A DNA stretch of 64,000 nucleotides from Alphaproteobacteria bacterium (GCA_016869975.1 VGCZ01000027.1:1-64000), one strand, 5' to 3'. Positions 47,261 through 58,300 are shown, numbered from the stretch's first letter. A program made the numbers and translations. Notes: a model not told the origin generated them from the letters alone.

Positions 47261-48076
47261 CTAACGCAGAGTGCGCGCCAGGAAAGCCTCGACGTCGCGC
47301 TGGAAGGCGGCCCAGGCCTCAGCGTTGTGGCCGTAATGCGCGCCGCAACAATTGTTCGGCTTGCTGCGGTTGCCGGCCGAAGCGAGGTAGCGCACAGGCA
47401 ACCCGACCGCGTCGAAGCTGTGATGCGCGCCGAGATAGATTCGCGTCTCGATCAGATCGCGGCCGTTCCTTACGCGCGACAACAAGGCCTCGCACTGGCG
47501 CACCGGCGTCCAGTCGTCGAGTTCCGCCATGGTCAGCAGCAGCGGCCGGCGATTGCCGAGCGTCGGGCCGAGCCGATCCTGCAACGCGCAATCCGGATAG
47601 ACCGCGATGGTGGCGCGCGCCGCCGGCTCGCCATCGAGCGCATAGAGCAGCGCGACGCCGCCGCCGTAGGAATAACCCATGACGGCGATGCGCGTGGCAT
47701 CGACGTCCGCGCGCGCCGCCAGCCACTGCACTGAGGCGCGGATATCGCTGACGCGTTCGACCGCCTGCTCCACCGTCGGCCAGCGACTCGTGCAGGCGTC
47801 GCGGATGGCGCGCGCGCCGAAACTGTCGACGACAAGCGCGGCGTATCCACGACCCGCCAGGATCTGCGCCATGCGGTTGACGTTCTGGCCGACGCCGCCA
47901 CAGCCGTGGAACAAGGCTACGGCCGGCGCCTTCGACGCGGCGGCGGGGCGATAGAGGGTGGCCGAGAGCTGCAAGGTACGGCTGTCGGTCTCGACCGGCA
48001 CGCGTACCGCCTGCTGCGCTTGCGTCGCCGAGGCGAGCGAGGTCAGCAGGATCGCCGCGAGAAGTGCGCGCCACAT
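47261..48076 (-). CDS. Secreted dienelactone-hydrolase-like protein, copy 1
   Basis: Alpha/beta hydrolase of 271 residues with a signal peptide (MWRALLAAILLTSLASATQA). It has the oxyanion region FHGCGGVGQN, the nucleophile elbow VMGYSYGGGVALL (Ser), Asp in AELDDWTP and His in GAHHSFD. A C-terminal segment KPNNCCGAHYGHN has a Cys-Cys pair that recurs as KPGGCCGAWIGHD in the next gene. The two are tandem paralogues two bases apart. The substrate is unknown; an exported ester hydrolase is likely. Confidence 0.85.
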   Translation of the reverse strand: MWRALLAAILLTSLASATQAQQAVRVPVETDSRTLQLSATLYRPAAASKAPAVALFHGCGGVGQNVNRMAQILAGRGYAALVVDSFGARAIRDACTSRWPTVEQAVERVSDIRASVQWLAARADVDATRIAVMGYSYGGGVALLYALDGEPAARATIAVYPDCALQDRLGPTLGNRRPLLLTMAELDDWTPVRQCEALLSRVRNGRDLIETRIYLGAHHSFDAVGLPVRYLASAGNRSKPNNCCGAHYGHNAEAWAAFQRDVEAFLARTLR

Positions 48077-48078
48077 GG

Positions 48079-48936
48079 TCAGTTCGGCGGCCCGAGATGC
48101 AGCCGCCAGAACGCCTCGACGCGCTTGAGCGTGTCGCGATAGGCCGTCTCGTCGTGGCCGATCCAGGCGCCGCAGCAGCCGCCGGGCTTGTTGCGGTTGG
48201 AGACATCCTCGCGGTAGCGCAGCTTGCTGCCGGGGTTGTCGTAGGCGTGCACCGCGTCGGCGTAGGTATGCAGCTCGAACGGCTTGCCGGAGAGCCTGGG
48301 CATCAGCTCGCGGCACTTGTCGGCCGGCGTCCAGTCGTCCTTCTCGCCGATCAGGATCAAGAGCGGCCGCTGCACCTCGAAGCGCTGCGAGGTTCGGCCG
48401 CGCAGGGTGCAATCGGGATAGAAGGCGATGGCGGCGACGAAAGCCGGCGATGGCGGCGGCGACTTGTCGGCGCCATCGCGCAAAGTGGCGAACAACGTCG
48501 CCGCGCCGCCATGCGACTGCCCCATCAGACCGATGCGGTCGGCGCGCACGAAGGGCTGCGCCTTCAGCCACGACGCCGCGCCGTCGATGTCCCAGGCGCG
48601 GTCGTGTGCAGCGACGCGGCCGCCGGCGCGCGTGCAGACTTCCTTCACGCCGCGACCGGTGAAGCTGTCGATCACCAGCGCGACGTAGCCCCACTTGCTC
48701 AGCACGTCGCCCCAGGTGCGTGCCGCCGATCCCGGCCCGCTGCAGCCATGCACCACGATCACCGCCGGACGCGGCGACGTAGTCGCGGGGCGATAGAGCT
48801 TGCCGTCGAGCGTCAGCTGATCATGCCGCACGGTGACCGGGAACTTCACGTTCTCGGGCGCGGCCATCGTTTCGCCTCCAAGCGACGCCGCCGTCACAAG
48901 GAAGAGAAGAAACCTAATTGCCGCCACGCGCATCAT
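48079..48936 (-). CDS. Secreted dienelactone-hydrolase-like protein, copy 2
   Basis: Paralogue of copy 1, 285 residues, with a signal peptide (IRFLLFLVTAASLGGETMA). It has VHGCSGPGSAART, the nucleophile in LMGQSHGGAATL (Ser), Asp in EKDDWTP, His in ADAVHAYDN, and the shared CCGAWIGHDETAY segment. The start overlaps the end of the MFS gene by 23 nt, so the transporter and both hydrolases probably share one transcript. Either ATG 48936 or the adjacent ATG 48933 may be used. Confidence 0.85.
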   Translation of the reverse strand: MMRVAAIRFLLFLVTAASLGGETMAAPENVKFPVTVRHDQLTLDGKLYRPATTSPRPAVIVVHGCSGPGSAARTWGDVLSKWGYVALVIDSFTGRGVKEVCTRAGGRVAAHDRAWDIDGAASWLKAQPFVRADRIGLMGQSHGGAATLFATLRDGADKSPPPSPAFVAAIAFYPDCTLRGRTSQRFEVQRPLLILIGEKDDWTPADKCRELMPRLSGKPFELHTYADAVHAYDNPGSKLRYREDVSNRNKPGGCCGAWIGHDETAYRDTLKRVEAFWRLHLGPPN

Positions 48937-50131
48937 GGGATCTCGGGTTGCCGGATCGCGACCACCACAATACCAGAGGACCGCACAGGATGCCGCCGGC
49001 CATCACCGCGAAGGCGGCGAGCCACGCCGTGGCTTCGCCGGTGCCCCCGGCGGCGTCCAGCGCCGCGCCGACAAGCCAGCCGCCCAGCGCCGACACGCCA
49101 AAGCCGACGGTGGAATGCAGCGCCATGGTCGCGCCGCGATAGCGCGGATCGGCGGACGCGGACATGCCCGACGTCAGCGAGCCGGAATCCGCCGGCACCG
49201 TGATGGCGTAGATCGCCATCAGGCCGAGCAACAGCCAGGGCGAGGTCCCGGCGGCGAGCCCGATGGCGAGCGCGACGACGGCGGAGAGGAGCTGGATGGC
49301 GCTGATGGCGCGATGGCGGCCAATGCGAATGGCGACCTCGTTGCCGAGGATGCTGGCGGGCATCGCCAGCACGGCGACGGCGACGCTGATAGCGATCGGA
49401 TCGAGCGGCGTGGCGGCGCCATGGCGCGCCATCACGAAGGTCCAGAACGCCACGATCCAGGTGCGCATGCCGTAGAGCTCGAAGCAATGCGCGCCATAGC
49501 CCAGGATGTAGCCCATGGCGGTGCGATTGCGCAGGACCGGGCGGAAATCGAGCAGCTTCCCGCTCGGCGGCGGCGGTGGAACCGGCTTCATCAGAAGCGC
49601 GATGATCGCCATCGCCGTCGGGCCCAGCCCGGTCAGGATGAACGCCAGGCGCCAGCCCCAGGCGTCGGCGATAAGCTGCGACGCGAGGAACGACAGCCCG
49701 ACCCCGAGCGAGAAGCTCGAGGTGTAGAACGTGATGCTGCGCGAGGAGTCGCCGGGACCGAGCCGGTCAGTCAGCGCCTTGAGCCCGGGCATGTAGGCGC
49801 CGGCGAAGCCGATGCCGGCGACGCACCAGATCACCATCGCCGACACCAGGCCATCGGCGAGCAGACCAAAGGCGATGGTGGCCAGACCGCTCATCAGGGA
49901 GCCGGCAAGCAGAATCTGGCGCGCGTCCATGCGATCGGTCAGGGTGCTCAGCACCGGGACCGCGACCATGTATCCGGCGGCGTAAGCGCTGGCCATCAGG
50001 CCGGCTTCGGCGTTGCTCAGACCCCACGGCCCGATCAGGTGGCCAACCATCACCGCCGGCACCACGGCGTGCGGCAGCAGGTTGCCCACCTGCCCCAGGC
50101 ACATCGCCACGACCAACGCCCGTCCCCGCAT
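48914..50131 (-). CDS. MFS transporter
   Basis: Major facilitator protein, 405 residues, about 12 predicted membrane helices. The typical loop 2-3 motif is DRMDARQILLAG after helix 2, and a central cytoplasmic loop (KPVPPPPPSGKLLDFRPVLRN) lies between the halves. The type of substrate cannot be told from sequence. It is followed by the two tandem hydrolase genes, the first of which overlaps it. A role in uptake or export of the ester hydrolysed by them is inference. Confidence 0.9.
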   Translation of the reverse strand: MRGRALVVAMCLGQVGNLLPHAVVPAVMVGHLIGPWGLSNAEAGLMASAYAAGYMVAVPVLSTLTDRMDARQILLAGSLMSGLATIAFGLLADGLVSAMVIWCVAGIGFAGAYMPGLKALTDRLGPGDSSRSITFYTSSFSLGVGLSFLASQLIADAWGWRLAFILTGLGPTAMAIIALLMKPVPPPPPSGKLLDFRPVLRNRTAMGYILGYGAHCFELYGMRTWIVAFWTFVMARHGAATPLDPIAISVAVAVLAMPASILGNEVAIRIGRHRAISAIQLLSAVVALAIGLAAGTSPWLLLGLMAIYAITVPADSGSLTSGMSASADPRYRGATMALHSTVGFGVSALGGWLVGAALDAAGGTGEATAWLAAFAVMAGGILCGPLVLWWSRSGNPRSHDARGGN

Positions 50132-50161
50132 GCGGCGACGGTACAGGGGCGTGACTTGTCC

Positions 50162-51574
50162 CTACAAGTGGATCGGCTTATCCCAGGCCGCGAGCGCGGC
50201 TTCCTTGAGCGCCTCGTTGACGGTGGGATGGGCGTGGCAGACGCGACCGATATCTTCGGCCGAGGCGCCGTACTCCATCGCCAGTGCAGCTTCGGCGATC
50301 ATCGTGCCGGCCTCGGCGCCGATGATGTGCACGCCCAGCACCGTGTCGGTCTTGGCGTCGGTCAGCACCTTGACGAAACCCTCGGTGCGGCCGTTGGCGC
50401 GGCTGCGTGGGTCGGCGAGGAACGGGTACTTGCCGGACTTGTAGACGACGCCAGCGGCCTTGAGCTGCTCCTCCGTCCTGCCCACCCAGGCGACTTCGGG
50501 CTGGGTGTAGACGATCGAGGGCACAAGGTCCCAGTTCACGTGGCCCTTCTGGCCGGCCAAGGTCTCGACGCAGGCGACGCCATCCTCGCTCGCCTTGTGC
50601 GCCAGCATCGGTCCGTCAATCACGTCGCCGATGGCGTAGATGCCCGGCACGCTGGTCTGAAAATGCGCGTCGACCGCGATGCGCCCGCGCTCGGTCAGCT
50701 TCACGCCGACCTTGTCGAGACCCAGGCCTTCGACGAAGGGTCGCCGGCCGATGGAGACCAGCACGACGTCGACGTCCAGCGTCTCGGCCGCGCCACCCTT
50801 GGCCGGTTCGTGGGTCAACGTCACGCCGCTGGCGCCCTTGGCCGCGCCCGTGACCTTGCGGCCGAGCTTGAACTTCAGCCCTTGCCGCGTCAGCGAGCGC
50901 TCGAACTGCTTGACCACCTCGTTGTCGATGCCGGGCGCGATGCGGTCGAGGTACTCGATCACCGTCACCTCGCTGCCCAGCCGGCGCCACACCGAGCCCA
51001 GTTCCAGCCCGATGATGCCGGCGCCGATCACCGCCATGCGCTTCGGGACTGCCTCGATCTCCAGCGCGCCGGTCGAGGACACGATGGTCTTCTCGTCGAT
51101 GCTCACGCCGGGCAAAGGCATGACCTCGGAGCCCGAGGCGATCAGGATGCTCTTGGCCGCCAGCGTGTCCTTGACGGCGCCGTCGTCACCCAGCACCTCG
51201 ACCTTGCCCGCGGCGGCGATGCGACCGGTACCGGTCATCGAGGTGATCTTGTTCTTCTTGAACAGGAATTCGATGCCTTTGGTCGTGGCGCCGACGACCT
51301 CGCCCTTGCGCTTCATCATCGCCGCGAGGTCGAGCTTCACCTCGCCGACGACGATGCCGTGCGCCTTCAAATCGTGCGCCGTCTCCTCGTAGAGATGCGA
51401 GGATTGCAGCAGCGCCTTCGAGGGAATGCAGCCGACATTGAGGCAGGTGCCGCCGAGCGTCCGGCGCTTCTCGACGCACGCCACCTTCATGCCGAGCTGC
51501 GCCGCGCGGATCGCGGCCACATAGCCGCCGGGCCCGGCGCCGATGACAATGAGATCGCAGGTTTCGGTCGTCAT
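50162..51574 (-). CDS. lpdA: Dihydrolipoyl dehydrogenase (E3)
   Basis: FAD-dependent E3 that reoxidises lipoyl groups of 2-oxoacid dehydrogenases. The 470-residue product has the FAD-binding IGAGPGGYVAAIRAAQLG, redox-active Cys44 and Cys49 in GGTCLNVGCIPSKALL, NAD-binding GAGIIGLELGSV and the C-terminal active-site CHAHPTVNEALKEAA. It follows sucB in the TCA cluster but is separated from it by a small opposite-strand gene at 51731-51961. Confidence 0.96.
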   Translation of the reverse strand: MTTETCDLIVIGAGPGGYVAAIRAAQLGMKVACVEKRRTLGGTCLNVGCIPSKALLQSSHLYEETAHDLKAHGIVVGEVKLDLAAMMKRKGEVVGATTKGIEFLFKKNKITSMTGTGRIAAAGKVEVLGDDGAVKDTLAAKSILIASGSEVMPLPGVSIDEKTIVSSTGALEIEAVPKRMAVIGAGIIGLELGSVWRRLGSEVTVIEYLDRIAPGIDNEVVKQFERSLTRQGLKFKLGRKVTGAAKGASGVTLTHEPAKGGAAETLDVDVVLVSIGRRPFVEGLGLDKVGVKLTERGRIAVDAHFQTSVPGIYAIGDVIDGPMLAHKASEDGVACVETLAGQKGHVNWDLVPSIVYTQPEVAWVGRTEEQLKAAGVVYKSGKYPFLADPRSRANGRTEGFVKVLTDAKTDTVLGVHIIGAEAGTMIAEAALAMEYGASAEDIGRVCHAHPTVNEALKEAALAAWDKPIHL

Positions 51575-51730
51575 TCATGCCCCGTCGGTTTCATGTTGCG
51601 CAAGCCCGCGCCCGGCCAATAACTTCCCTCGTGTGCCGCAGGGAACAGCTTCCGCGAACAGCGGCGTCTACATGACGCACACGACGTGTCGCACACGGTG
51701 TGCGCCAAGCATCGGCCACCGGAGGAATCA

Positions 51731-51961
51731 ATGGTCTCACTCGCCCCCCTGCCCCCCGATGACATCAGGAAGATGTACCCGAAGGCCGGCAACCCGGCCA
51801 AAGCGCTGAAGACCAACATCGCCCAGATGCGCAAGGCCTTCCAAGAGTGGAAGATCACCAAGTCCAACGCCCAGCTGGAGCCGCTCCTCATCGAGGTCGT
51901 CGAGTCCGTCGACTCGATCTACACCCTGCTGAAGAAGCATCACCCCGCCGAATTCCAGTAA
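51731..51961 (+). CDS. Small hypothetical protein inside the TCA cluster
   Basis: A 76-residue protein starting MVSLAPLPPDDIRKMYPKAG, followed by two helical stretches (KALKTNIAQMRKAFQEWKI and LEPLLIEVVESVDSIYTLL) and ending KKHHPAEFQ. It has no cysteine, signal or membrane segment; it looks like a small helical, perhaps dimeric, cytoplasmic protein. The start has an ideal GGAGG (51721-51725) five bases upstream. It is on the plus strand, convergent with sucB (three-base gap), in the middle of the minus-strand suc-lpdA run. Function unknown. Confidence 0.75.
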   Translation: MVSLAPLPPDDIRKMYPKAGNPAKALKTNIAQMRKAFQEWKITKSNAQLEPLLIEVVESVDSIYTLLKKHHPAEFQ

Positions 51962-51964
51962 GCC

Positions 51965-53179
51965 CTACACCTCGAGCAGCAGGCGCTCGGGATCCTCGAT
52001 GCACTCCTTGACGCGCACCAGGAACGTCACCGCCTCGCGACCGTCGATGACGCGGTGATCGTAGGAGAGCGCCAGGTACATCATCGGACGCACCTTGATC
52101 TCGCCGCCCACGACCATCGGCCGCTGCTGGATCTTGTGCATGCCAAGGATGCCGGATTGCGGCGGGTTGAGGATCGGCGTCGACATCAGCGAGCCGTAGA
52201 CCCCGCCGTTGGAGATGGTGAAGGTGCCGCCGGTGAGGTCGGCGATGCCGAGCTTGCCGTCGCGCGCGCGGCGGCCGAGATCGCCGATGGTCTTTTCGAC
52301 AGCGGCAAAGCCCAGCATGTCGGCGTCGCGCACCACGGGCACGACGAGGCCCTGCGGCGTGCCGACGGCGACACCGATGTCGTAGTAGTTCTTGTACACA
52401 AGATCGTCGCCGTCGATCTCGGCGTTGACCGCCGGCAGCTCTTTCAGCGCGGCGATGCAGGCCTTCACGAAGAACGACATGAAGCCCAGCTTCACGCCGT
52501 GCTTCTTCTCGAAATCGTCCTTCAACCGCTCACGCAGCGCCATCACGGCCGTCATGTCCACCTCGTTGAAGGTGGTGAGCATGGCGGCGGTGTTCTGCGC
52601 GTCCTTCAGACGCGCGGCGATGGTCTTGCGCAGGCGCGTCATGCGCACGCGCTCCTCGCGGTCGGCCTTGGCGCGCGGACCGGACGGAGCGGCCGGCTTG
52701 GCGGCGGCGGGCGCCGGGGCCGGCGGCGCGGCCAGCACGTTCAGCACGTCGGCCTTGGTGATGCGGCCATCCTTGCCGGTCGCGGCGATGCCCGACGGAT
52801 CGACGCCACTTTCGGCCACCAGCTTGCGTGCGGCGGGGCCCGAGGCGGCGAGGTTGGCCGGCGCGGACGGCGCCGGCGCGGCGGGCGCCGGCGCGGGCTT
52901 GGCGGCAGGAGCGGCTGCCGGCTTCGCCGAGGCGGCGGCGCCGGCCTCGATCACGCACAGTACCGCGCCGACCTGCACGGTCTCGCCCTCGGCGGCGATG
53001 ATCTTGCCGATCGCGCCGGCCGCCGTGGCGTTGACCTCGACCGTGACCTTGTCGGTCTCCAGCTCGCACAGCGCCTCGTCGACGGCGACGGCGTCGCCCT
53101 CGCGCTTGAACCATTTCGCGACCGTCGCCTCGGTGACCGATTCACCCAGCGCCGGAACCTTGATCTCGACAGCGGCCAT
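51965..53179 (-). CDS. sucB: 2-oxoglutarate dehydrogenase E2, succinyltransferase
   Basis: Dihydrolipoyllysine succinyltransferase core of the 2-oxoglutarate dehydrogenase complex, 404 residues. The lipoyl domain has Lys44 in [11 protein letters not shown]. An Ala/Pro-rich linker leads to the E3/E1-binding domain ([29 protein letters not shown]), then the catalytic domain with [15 protein letters not shown], the HxxxD active site. It starts ten bases after the sucA stop. Confidence 0.97.
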   Translation of the reverse strand: MAAVEIKVPALGESVTEATVAKWFKREGDAVAVDEALCELETDKVTVEVNATAAGAIGKIIAAEGETVQVGAVLCVIEAGAAASAKPAAAPAAKPAPAPAAPAPSAPANLAASGPAARKLVAESGVDPSGIAATGKDGRITKADVLNVLAAPPAPAPAAAKPAAPSGPRAKADREERVRMTRLRKTIAARLKDAQNTAAMLTTFNEVDMTAVMALRERLKDDFEKKHGVKLGFMSFFVKACIAALKELPAVNAEIDGDDLVYKNYYDIGVAVGTPQGLVVPVVRDADMLGFAAVEKTIGDLGRRARDGKLGIADLTGGTFTISNGGVYGSLMSTPILNPPQSGILGMHKIQQRPMVVGGEIKVRPMMYLALSYDHRVIDGREAVTFLVRVKECIEDPERLLLEV

Positions 53180-53189
53180 AGTGATGTCC

Positions 53190-56093
53190 TCAGGCGACGG
53201 TGAGCGCGCGGTCGACCAGATCGGCCTGCTCGGCGAGATGCACCTTCAGCAGGCCGACGGCGGGCGACGCCGATTCCTTGCGGCCGACATAGATAGGCCG
53301 CTTCGCTTTGACGTCGGCTTCGGTCAGCGACTTCTCGATGCGACGATCGACGAAATGCCAGGCGCCGGCGTTCTCCGGCTCCTCCTGGCACCACACCACG
53401 TCGGCGTTGCGGAAGGCCGACAACCGCTTGGCGAGGCGATGGAACGGAAACGGATAAAGCTGCTCGATTCGCAGGATGGTGATGTCGTCGATCTTGCGCG
53501 CGCGACGCTCGGCCAGCAGATCGTAGAACACCTTGCCCGAGCACAGCACAACGCGCCGGATCTTGTCGTCCGCCGCGATCGGGTCGGGGTCGCTCAGGAT
53601 GCGGCGGAACGAGGTGCCCTCGGCCATGTCGGCGAGGCTCGACACCGCCTCCTTGTGGCGCAGCAGCGATTTGGGCGTCATCACGATCAGCGGCTTGCGG
53701 AACGGCCGGCGCATCTGACGGCGAAGCGCGTGGAAATAATTGGCCGGCGTGGTGATGTTCACGACCTGCCAATTGTCGTCGGCGGAGAGTTGCAGGTAAC
53801 GCTCCAGACGCGCCGAAGAATGCTCCGGCCCCTGGCCCTCGTAGCCGTGCGGCAGCAGCATCACCAGGCCGCACATGCGGAACCACTTGCTCTCGCCCGA
53901 GCAGATGAACTGGTCGATGATGACCTGCGCGCCGTTGGCGAAGTCGCCGAACTGCGCCTCCCACAGCACTAGGGCGTTAGGTTCCGCCAATGAGTAACCA
54001 TACTCGAAGCCCAGCACGCCGGCCTCCGACAGCGGCGAGTCGATCACCTCGTAGCGCGCCTGGCCCTCACGGATGGCGTTGAGCGGTACGAAGCGCGAGT
54101 CATTCGTCTGGTCCACCAGCACCGAGTGGCGATGCGAGAAGGTGCCGCGGCCCGAATCCTGGCCCGACAGGCGCACCGGCGTGCCCTCGACCAGCAGCGA
54201 GCCGAAGGCCAGCGCCTCGCCCATCGCCCAGTCCAGCCCCTCGCCGCTCTCGACCATCTTCCGCTTGTCCTCGAGCTGGCGCAGGATCTTGCGGTTGGTG
54301 TCGTGGTTCTCCGGCTTGCGCGCCAGGGCGAGGCCGATCTCGCGCAAGGTGTCGGCGGGCACAGCGGTGTGGCCCTTGCGGTCCTCCTCGCCGGGCGCGG
54401 TGGTGAAGCCGGTCCACTTGCCTTCCAGCCAGTCGGCCTTGTTGGGCCGGAACGAGGCCGCGGCGGCGAAGGCGTCGTCGAGCTTCTGGCGGTAGTCGAC
54501 CACAATGCGGTCGAGATCGGCCTGGGCGATCACGCCGGCCTCGATCAGGCGCTTGGCGTAGACGTCCTGCACCGTCGGGTGGCCGCCGATCTTCTTGTAC
54601 ATCAGCGGCTGGGTGAACATCGGCTCGTCGCCTTCGTTGTGCCCGTGCCGGCGGTAGCACCACATGTCGATGACGATGTCGCGCTTGAACTGCTGGCGGA
54701 ACTCGACCGCGATGCGCGCGCAGTGCACGACGGCTTCGGGGTCGTCGCCGTTCACGTGCAGGATCGGGCACTGCACGATCTTGGCGACGTCGGTGCAGTA
54801 CGGACCCGAGCGCGAATAGGTCGGCGACGTGGTGAAGCCGATCTGGTTGTTGACCACGAAATGGATCGTGCCACCGATGCGATAGCCGCCGAGATCGCTG
54901 AGGTCGAGGCTCTCGGCCACGAGGCCCTGGCCGGCGAAGGCGGCGTCGCCGTGCATCAGGATGGCCATGACCTGGCTACGATCCTTGTCGCCGCGCTGGT
55001 CTTGCTTGGCGCGCGCCTTGCCCAGCACCACGGGGTTCACCGCCTCGAGATGCGAGGGGTTGGCGGTCAGCGACAGGTGCACGACGTTGCCGTCGAACTC
55101 GCGGTCGGCCGAGGCGCCGAGGTGGTACTTCACGTCGCCCGAGCCGCGCATCTCCTCGGGGTGCGAGGGCTTGCCCTGGAATTCCGAGAACAGCGCCTGG
55201 TAGCCCTTGTGGAGCACGTGGACCAGCGTGTTCAGCCGGCCGCGATGCGGCATGCCCAGCACCACGTCGCGGATACCGAGCTGGCCGCCGCGCTTGAGAA
55301 TCTGCTCCAGCGCCGGGATCAGCGATTCGCCGCCATCGAGACCGAAGCGCTTCGTGCCGACGAACTTCACGTGCAGGTATTTCTCGAGGTTCTCGGCCTC
55401 GACGACGCGCTCCAGGATGGTGCGGCGTCCCATCACCGTGAAGTCCGTGCGGTTGCCGTCGTTCTCGATGCGATCCTCGATCCACGCCTTCACGTCGGGA
55501 TCGCCGATATGCATGTACTCGACGCCGACTTTGCCGCAGTACGTTTGTTGCAGGCGCTCCATGAGCCGGCGCAGGGTCGCGCTCTCGCCCAGGCCGAGCA
55601 CATGATCGACCAGGATCGGCCGGTCCCAGTCGGCGTCGCCGAAACCATAGGTCTTGGGATCGAGCTCCGGGTGATAGGGCTGAGGTGTCAGGCCCAGCGG
55701 ATCGAGGTCGGCCTGGAGATGGCCGCGCACGCGGTAGGAGCGGATCAGGATGCGCGCGCGCACCGCGTCGAGCGCCGCGGCGCGCAGCTGCTCGGCGGTG
55801 ATGCCGGCCGGCGCCTCGGCCTTGGCCGCCGCGCCGTTGGCCTTGACGTTGCGATTGGCCGCGGCCGGCGGCGCGTCGGGATCGGCGACGCCGACGACGC
55901 GGGTGCGCTTGGGTGCCCAGCTCGCGCCGGTGACCTCGCGCAGCACCTCGCGCTGCTCGCTCGAAAGCTCGGAGAAGAAGGTCCGCCAGCTCTCGTCGAC
56001 CGACTGGGGATCCTGCGCGAACCGTTCGAAGAGACCGTCGATGAACGCCGCGTTGGCGCCATAGAGGAAGGAACTGCGTTCAGCGTGCTGCAT
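53190..56093 (-). CDS. sucA: 2-oxoglutarate dehydrogenase E1
   Basis: Thiamine-diphosphate-dependent decarboxylase of the 2-oxoglutarate dehydrogenase complex, 967 residues. The N-terminus starts with [19 protein letters not shown]. It has HRGRLNTL, the thiamine-binding [10 protein letters not shown] and [10 protein letters not shown], and the second-half [10 protein letters not shown] typical of E1o. The length fits the family. It lies between sucD (129-nt gap) and sucB (10-nt gap). Confidence 0.97.
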   Translation of the reverse strand: MQHAERSSFLYGANAAFIDGLFERFAQDPQSVDESWRTFFSELSSEQREVLREVTGASWAPKRTRVVGVADPDAPPAAANRNVKANGAAAKAEAPAGITAEQLRAAALDAVRARILIRSYRVRGHLQADLDPLGLTPQPYHPELDPKTYGFGDADWDRPILVDHVLGLGESATLRRLMERLQQTYCGKVGVEYMHIGDPDVKAWIEDRIENDGNRTDFTVMGRRTILERVVEAENLEKYLHVKFVGTKRFGLDGGESLIPALEQILKRGGQLGIRDVVLGMPHRGRLNTLVHVLHKGYQALFSEFQGKPSHPEEMRGSGDVKYHLGASADREFDGNVVHLSLTANPSHLEAVNPVVLGKARAKQDQRGDKDRSQVMAILMHGDAAFAGQGLVAESLDLSDLGGYRIGGTIHFVVNNQIGFTTSPTYSRSGPYCTDVAKIVQCPILHVNGDDPEAVVHCARIAVEFRQQFKRDIVIDMWCYRRHGHNEGDEPMFTQPLMYKKIGGHPTVQDVYAKRLIEAGVIAQADLDRIVVDYRQKLDDAFAAAASFRPNKADWLEGKWTGFTTAPGEEDRKGHTAVPADTLREIGLALARKPENHDTNRKILRQLEDKRKMVESGEGLDWAMGEALAFGSLLVEGTPVRLSGQDSGRGTFSHRHSVLVDQTNDSRFVPLNAIREGQARYEVIDSPLSEAGVLGFEYGYSLAEPNALVLWEAQFGDFANGAQVIIDQFICSGESKWFRMCGLVMLLPHGYEGQGPEHSSARLERYLQLSADDNWQVVNITTPANYFHALRRQMRRPFRKPLIVMTPKSLLRHKEAVSSLADMAEGTSFRRILSDPDPIAADDKIRRVVLCSGKVFYDLLAERRARKIDDITILRIEQLYPFPFHRLAKRLSAFRNADVVWCQEEPENAGAWHFVDRRIEKSLTEADVKAKRPIYVGRKESASPAVGLLKVHLAEQADLVDRALTVA

Positions 56094-56222
56094 GACGGCG
56101 TAGCCGGCGCCTTATCCGCGCCGCCTCCTGGAATCGGGCCTTGCAAGAATCGGCCCCGCCGGCCGCTATCGACCCGAAGAAAGTACGCACAAGATGGCGA
56201 CGCCGGGCGTCGCCGCCCGTCC

Positions 56223-57104
56223 TCAACGTTTCTTGCCCATCGCCTCGACCATGCCGGTGCCCAGGGCGGCCGGCGAATCGACGACATGCACGCCCACTTC
56301 GCGCAGGGCGGCGACCTTGAATTCGGCAGTGTCCTGGCCGCCGGAGATCACCGCGCCGGCATGGCCCATGCGGCGGCCCGGCGGCGCGGTGCGACCGGCG
56401 ATGAAGCCGACGACCGGCTTGTTCGAGCCCGAGGCTTTGAGGAACTCGGCGCCCTTGACCTCGGCGTCGCCGCCGATCTCGCCGATCATGATGATGCCCT
56501 CGGTCTCCGGATCGCGGACGAACATCTCCAGGCATTCGACGAAGTTGGTGCCGTTGACCGGATCGCCGCCGATACCGATGCACGAGCTCTGGCCCAGGCC
56601 GGCGGCCGTGGTCTGCGCCACCGCCTCGTAGGTCAGCGTGCCCGAGCGCGAGACGATGCCGATCTTGCCGCGCTTGTGGATGTGGCCGGGCATGATGCCG
56701 ATCTTGCATTCGCCGGGCGTGATCACGCCCGGGCAGTTCGGCCCGATCAGCCGCGACCTCGACCCGGCCAGCGCACGCTTGACCACCACCATATCGAGCA
56801 CCGGGATGCCCTCGGTGATGGTGACGATCAGCGGGATCTCGGCGTCGATCGCCTCGAGGATCGCGTCGGCGGCGAAGGCCGGCGGCACGTAGATCACCGA
56901 GGCGGTGCAGCCGGTCTTCTCGCGCGCCTGCTTGACGGTGTCGAACACCGGCAGGTCGAGGTGCTTGGAGCCGCCTTTGCCCGGCGTGACGCCGCCGACC
57001 ATCTTGGTGCCGTAGGCGATCGCCTGCTCGGAGTGGAAGGTGCCCTGCGAGCCGGTGAAGCCCTGGCAGATGACCGTGGTGTTCTTGTCGACGAGAACGG
57101 CCAT
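56223..57104 (-). CDS. sucD: Succinate-CoA ligase alpha subunit
   Basis: CoA-binding subunit of succinyl-CoA synthetase, 293 residues. The N-terminal Rossmann part has [14 protein letters not shown] and [29 protein letters not shown] follows, and the phosphohistidine loop [11 protein letters not shown] is near residue 247. ATG 57104 overlaps the sucC stop (TGATG), so it is coupled to sucC. Confidence 0.97.
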   Translation of the reverse strand: MAVLVDKNTTVICQGFTGSQGTFHSEQAIAYGTKMVGGVTPGKGGSKHLDLPVFDTVKQAREKTGCTASVIYVPPAFAADAILEAIDAEIPLIVTITEGIPVLDMVVVKRALAGSRSRLIGPNCPGVITPGECKIGIMPGHIHKRGKIGIVSRSGTLTYEAVAQTTAAGLGQSSCIGIGGDPVNGTNFVECLEMFVRDPETEGIIMIGEIGGDAEVKGAEFLKASGSNKPVVGFIAGRTAPPGRRMGHAGAVISGGQDTAEFKVAALREVGVHVVDSPAALGTGMVEAMGKKR

Positions 57105-58300
57105 CACTTGGCCTCCTTCACGGCCTTGACGACCTTCTCGGCCGCGTCGGCGAGGTTGTCGGCGGAGACGATCGGCAGGCCCGAATCCTTCATGATCTTC
57201 TTGCCGAGATCGACGTTGGTGCCCTCCAGCCGCACGACCAGCGGGACATGCAGGCTGACCTCGCGCGCCGCGGCGACGACGCCCTCGGCGATCACGTCGC
57301 AGCGCATGATGCCGCCGAAGATGTTGACCAGGATGCCCTCGACGTTGGGATCGCTGAGGATGATCTTGAACGCCGTGGTGACGCGCTCCTTGGTGGCGCC
57401 GCCGCCGACATCGAGGAAGTTGGCCGGCGAGCCGCCATAGAGCTTGATGATGTCCATGGTCGCCATGGCAAGACCCGCGCCGTTGACCATGCAGCCGATC
57501 GTGCCGTCGAGCTTGATGTAGTTCAGCCCGTGCTTGCCGGCCTCGAGCTCGGCGGGATCTTCCTCGCTCTCGTCGCGAAGCTCCTCCAGCTCCTTGTGGC
57601 GGTAGAGCGCGTTGTCGTCGAGGTTCATCTTGGCGTCGAGCGCCAGCACGTCGCCCGCGCCGGTGATCAAGAGCGGGTTGATCTCGACCAGCGAGCAGTC
57701 GAGGGCGGTGAAGGCCTTGTAGAGGTTGCCGATGAAGCGCACGGCGGCGTTGACCTGCTTGCCCTCCAGCCCCAGCCCGAAGGCGATCTTGCGGCCGTGG
57801 TATTGCTGGTAGCCGGCGGCCGCGTCGATCGCGACCTTGATGATCTTCTCGGGGTGTTCGTGGGCGACCTCCTCGATCGCCATGCCGCCCTCGGTCGAGG
57901 CGATGATCGTCACCTTCGAGGTGGCGCGGTCCATCAGCAACGACAGGTAGAGCTCGCGCTTGATGTCGACACCTTCCTCGATATAGACGCGCTTGACCTC
58001 TTTGCCCGCCTCGCCGGTCTGCTTGGTGACCAGGACCTGGCCCAGCATGGCGCCGGCGTTGACGCCGACGTCGTCGACCGACTTGACGACGCGGACGCCG
58101 CCCTTGCCGTTGGGGTCGCTCTTGAAGCGCCCGGCGCCGCGGCCGCCGGCATGGATCTGGGACTTCACGACATAGATCGGCCCCGGCAGCTTGCGCGCGG
58201 CGTCGACGGCCTCGTCCTTGGTGTAGGCAACGAAGCCCTTGGGCACCGCGACGCCGAAGCGGGCGAGCAGGGCCTTGGCCTGGTATTCATGGATGTTCAT
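57104..58300 (-). CDS. sucC: Succinate-CoA ligase beta subunit
   Basis: ATP-grasp nucleotide-binding subunit of succinyl-CoA synthetase, 398 residues. It starts [22 protein letters not shown], has [12 protein letters not shown] for nucleotide binding, and [20 protein letters not shown] and the C-terminal [17 protein letters not shown] for subunit contact. ATG 58300 matches the family start. It probably heads the sucCDAB transcript; a weak promoter candidate is at 58408-58434. Confidence 0.97.
   Translation of the reverse strand: MNIHEYQAKALLARFGVAVPKGFVAYTKDEAVDAARKLPGPIYVVKSQIHAGGRGAGRFKSDPNGKGGVRVVKSVDDVGVNAGAMLGQVLVTKQTGEAGKEVKRVYIEEGVDIKRELYLSLLMDRATSKVTIIASTEGGMAIEEVAHEHPEKIIKVAIDAAAGYQQYHGRKIAFGLGLEGKQVNAAVRFIGNLYKAFTALDCSLVEINPLLITGAGDVLALDAKMNLDDNALYRHKELEELRDESEEDPAELEAGKHGLNYIKLDGTIGCMVNGAGLAMATMDIIKLYGGSPANFLDVGGGATKERVTTAFKIILSDPNVEGILVNIFGGIMRCDVIAEGVVAAAREVSLHVPLVVRLEGTNVDLGKKIMKDSGLPIVSADNLADAAEKVVKAVKEAK

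Noticed and set aside
48833-51622. A long plus-strand open frame opposite the MFS and lpdA genes
   Set aside because: Covered by convincing minus-strand genes with intact motifs; no ribosome-binding site or domain.
54126-57440. A very long plus-strand open frame opposite sucA, sucD and sucC
   Set aside because: It mirrors the codon pattern of the real minus-strand genes, has no recognisable domain and is a by-product of high G+C content.
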